In this document: positions 13,929-15,807 of the stretch, piece by piece
Layout: each line of letters begins with the position of its first letter
Position numbering within the stretch: the stretch's first letter is position 1
Source of the DNA: Rickettsiales bacterium
GTDB taxonomy: Bacteria; Pseudomonadota; Alphaproteobacteria; Rickettsiales; UBA1997
Length of the DNA stretch: 15,807 bases
Direction: 5' to 3'
Assembly: GCA_031269065.1 (NCBI GenBank)
Contig: JAIRWJ010000089.1
Location: 1-15,807, forward strand
The notes under the pieces: model-generated
What the model saw: the letters and a program-made list of their open reading frames with translations, nothing else
The model's database searches: none
Told to the model about the DNA's origin: nothing
Made by a program: the position numbers and the translations under genes

Positions 13929-14963
13929 ATGGAGTTAGAATTAGTCAAGGGCATGTGTGATACTCTGAACAAAACTGGATTTTTTTCTAGGAAGATTGGG
14001 CCAAAAGATTTGGTCAATTTTAGGAGAGGAGAAATAGATGATGGTAGTGGTGAGGGGGGTTATACTTTTTACACTGTGTCTGGTGATGCAACGAAAGACG
14101 GTAAAGATGTTACAGTCAGACTAATGGACAAATGGCTGCCAACGATGAAGGGAGGCGTAACTGCATATATGGATAGGTGCAAGGGAAAGTTGGAACGAAT
14201 GGATGGTGCTATGCCACGTATTTACTACGCCGATGGAAACATTCCGCTGACAATAGAGGATAGCTACTACCCAGTGCGGAGTTTGAGAGAATTGAAAAAA
14301 ACAGAACCAGATTTGGCAACAAAGGCTCTTATTGGAAGTTTTTCGGATATACTCGAAACTCTCATTACACTTAATAGTAAGAATATTATTTTTAATGGTA
14401 TAGATCCAGATGGTATGATGCTATGTCCAGATGGAAAAATAAGATTTTCACATCCTATAAAGATAATGGATCACCTTGAGATTATGCGTGACTACAAAAA
14501 AAACGACATCATCTGGGACACTAAACATGATTATAAAGATACCGACGCTGTTTGGGCCATTATGTCTGTATTGTTCGAGACAGTGACTGGCCAACAAAAC
14601 TCCCCCCTGGTTTCTTTTGGAGTTAAAAATGATATTTTAAAAGAGGATCTTACCCCAAAAGAATTGACACATTTTCTCTCTGAGCTTACTGATACGTACA
14701 GACTTGTGGAAAAAAATCCAGAAAAATTTTCGGAATTCCTAGAAGAAGAAATAAAAAAGGCAGAAGTTGGGCCGGAGATTGCGAAATTGTTGATGAGAGG
14801 ACTTGACCTTGATCGTACGAAAAGGATTAGCCTCGTTGAGGCAATGCTTTTATGGAAACAATATGAAAAAGAAGGAAAACTAAATGTGACGACAAAATGC
14901 ACCGAAGCCATAGACGAATTGAGTACTTCATTTTCTATCGACTACAAAAAGAAGGGGAAATGA
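13929..14963 (+). CDS. Protein kinase-like protein, apparently a pseudokinase
   Basis: The 344-residue protein follows the outline of a Hanks-type kinase. A glycine-rich loop region (GEGGYTFYTV, 41-50) leads to VTVRLMDK (61-68), where the usual Lys is Arg64. A hinge-like stretch ends in RSLREL. NIIFNGIDPDGMMLCPDG (152-169) sits where HRD..KP.N lies. SHP (174-176) is at the DFG position. DTDAVWAIMSVLFETVTG (204-221) matches helix F, and DRTKRISLVEAM (295-306) matches the late kinase Arg helix. All the expected catalytic Asp and Asn residues are absent, so phosphotransfer by the usual mechanism is unlikely. No signal peptide is seen. It may be a host-signalling mimic or a scaffold; both are inference. 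The next ORF overlaps its stop by ATGA. The assignment is from motif order, not a search. Confidence 0.6.
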   Translation: MELELVKGMCDTLNKTGFFSRKIGPKDLVNFRRGEIDDGSGEGGYTFYTVSGDATKDGKDVTVRLMDKWLPTMKGGVTAYMDRCKGKLERMDGAMPRIYYADGNIPLTIEDSYYPVRSLRELKKTEPDLATKALIGSFSDILETLITLNSKNIIFNGIDPDGMMLCPDGKIRFSHPIKIMDHLEIMRDYKKNDIIWDTKHDYKDTDAVWAIMSVLFETVTGQQNSPLVSFGVKNDILKEDLTPKELTHFLSELTDTYRLVEKNPEKFSEFLEEEIKKAEVGPEIAKLLMRGLDLDRTKRISLVEAMLLWKQYEKEGKLNVTTKCTEAIDELSTSFSIDYKKKGK

Positions 14964-15058
14964 AACGGAATTTTTTGGGGTTGCCAATAATTATCACTCT
15001 CTTAGCTGTTCCATGGTTTTTGGGTTATTTTATGTGTCCTGGAGAGATTGGTCTCTAG
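14960..15058 (+). CDS. Small hydrophobic ORF coupled to the kinase-like gene
   Basis: The ATG overlaps the preceding stop (ATGA), and AAGGGG lies directly upstream. The 32-residue product starts MKRN and is then hydrophobic over residues 5-24, like a single membrane anchor, ending after CPGEIGL. After the TAG at 15056, the next frame stays open from 15006 to 15230 with a hydrophilic, acidic product (NSFWEKYEYSIDYSDE). The true gene may therefore be a longer anchored protein broken by a single-base change. No homologue is recognised. Confidence 0.45.
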   Translation: MKRNFLGLPIIITLLAVPWFLGYFMCPGEIGL

Positions 15059-15165
15059 GAATAGTTTTACGGTAGATAACTCCTTCTGGGAAAAATATGA
15101 GTATTCAATTGACTATTCGGACGAAATACCTAGTCTGGAGCAAAATTTAGAGCCGTTTTGTCTGT

Positions 15166-15807
15166 ATGAATATACTTGGCATAGAAACCAGTTGCGACGA
15201 GACCGCCATGGCTGTTTTGGACGAAGATAGAAAAATCCTGGCGCACAACATTGTTTCCCAGATAGATATACACAAAGAATTTGGTGGAGTTGTTCCGGAA
15301 GTAGCTTCGAGAAATCATCTGGATGTTATAGATGCAGTTTTTTTAAAAACTCTGATGGATGCCGGGCTTGAGTCGACGGATATAGATGTGCTGTCAGCAA
15401 CAACCGGGCCGGGGCTGATAGGGAGTGTGATTGTAGGTACAGTGTTTGCAAAGACATTGGCATCGGCTCTGAAGAAACCATTTATTGCCGTCAATCATCT
15501 GGAGGCTCATGCACTGACCTGTCGGCTGATGAACGAAGTGCCTTTCCCCTTTTTTCTGTTTCTGCTGTCTGGGGGGCATTGCCAAATATTACGGGTCAAT
15601 GATGTTGGTGACTATGATAAAATTGGCGAGACTCTCGATGATTCATTGGGAGAAACCTTTGATAAGATAGCCCAAATGCTGGGTCTTGAATATCCTGGGG
15701 GACCAAAAATAGAGAAAATAGCAAAGAATGGTGACGAATATAGATTCAAATTTCCTAGACCGTTGATAGATGGCAAAAACAGCGAGCAAGCTGACCGTAT
15801 GAAGTTT
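15166..15807 (+). CDS. tsaD: TsaD, tRNA t6A37 threonylcarbamoyltransferase (3' end outside window)
   Basis: The first 214 residues of a family of about 340 are present. With TsaB and TsaE, TsaD moves the threonylcarbamoyl group from its adenylate to A37 of tRNAs that read ANN codons. MNILGIETSCDETA at the N-terminus is diagnostic. The metal-binding pair is His111 and His115 in NHLEAHAL. SGGH (135-138) and GETFDK (162-167), followed by YPGGP, form the active-site region. An in-frame TAG just upstream rules out a much longer N-terminus. No clear Shine-Dalgarno is seen. The frame stays open to the right edge of the window. Confidence 0.95.
   Translation, partial: MNILGIETSCDETAMAVLDEDRKILAHNIVSQIDIHKEFGGVVPEVASRNHLDVIDAVFLKTLMDAGLESTDIDVLSATTGPGLIGSVIVGTVFAKTLASALKKPFIAVNHLEAHALTCRLMNEVPFPFFLFLLSGGHCQILRVNDVGDYDKIGETLDDSLGETFDKIAQMLGLEYPGGPKIEKIAKNGDEYRFKFPRPLIDGKNSEQADRMKF

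Overview
The window looks like a chromosome segment of a host-associated, probably obligately intracellular alphaproteobacterium (Rickettsiales/Holosporales-like), read with the standard bacterial code. TGA ends recF, iscS and several other genes, so it is not reassigned. The alphaproteobacterial reading rests on the RecF N-terminus (Walker A, then LEAISL and RGLR) and on an HdaA-type DnaA homologue. The intracellular reading rests on housekeeping genes that stand outside their usual operons and are interleaved with MORN, Pmp-like, kinase-like and giant coiled-coil proteins. The genus cannot be named from the sequence alone.

Layout: 1-2859 (minus) is a tight operon dnaN-recF-hdaA: sliding clamp, gap-repair ATPase and clamp-dependent DnaA inactivator, joined by a TAG/ATG junction and an ATGA overlap. 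A 340-base divergent spacer follows. 3200-4165 (plus) encodes a MORN-repeat protein. Convergent to it, 4201-5729 (minus) is mraY with a 7-base-overlapping Nudix hydrolase gene, outside any visible cell-wall cluster. 5879-10792 (minus) is a 1637-residue, Lys/Glu/Gln-rich coiled-coil protein with internal duplications, heptad-length DNA repeats, an EEKK tract and a Gly-rich tail. 10793-11307 is a noncoding divergent region with overlapping face-to-face promoter-like elements and several hairpins, three of them sharing C-rich arms.

11308-12132 (plus) is a short Pmp-like passenger with a signal peptide and no beta-barrel; sequence behind it keeps a decayed copy of its repeat. 12611-13819 is iscS, standing alone. 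13929-14963 is a protein with the outline of a protein kinase but without the catalytic residues, followed by an ATGA-overlapping 32-codon hydrophobic ORF. tsaD (15166 onward) runs off the right edge.

The conserved genes serve replication and its control (dnaN, recF, hdaA), peptidoglycan lipid I synthesis (mraY), sulfur transfer (iscS) and tRNA t6A modification (tsaD). The accessory genes are candidates for surface or host-directed functions. The most unusual parts are the giant protein with its 93-base identical linkers, the hairpin-rich divergent leader, and the kinase-like gene with its coupled micro-ORF. No tRNA, rRNA, CRISPR array or transposase was recognised.
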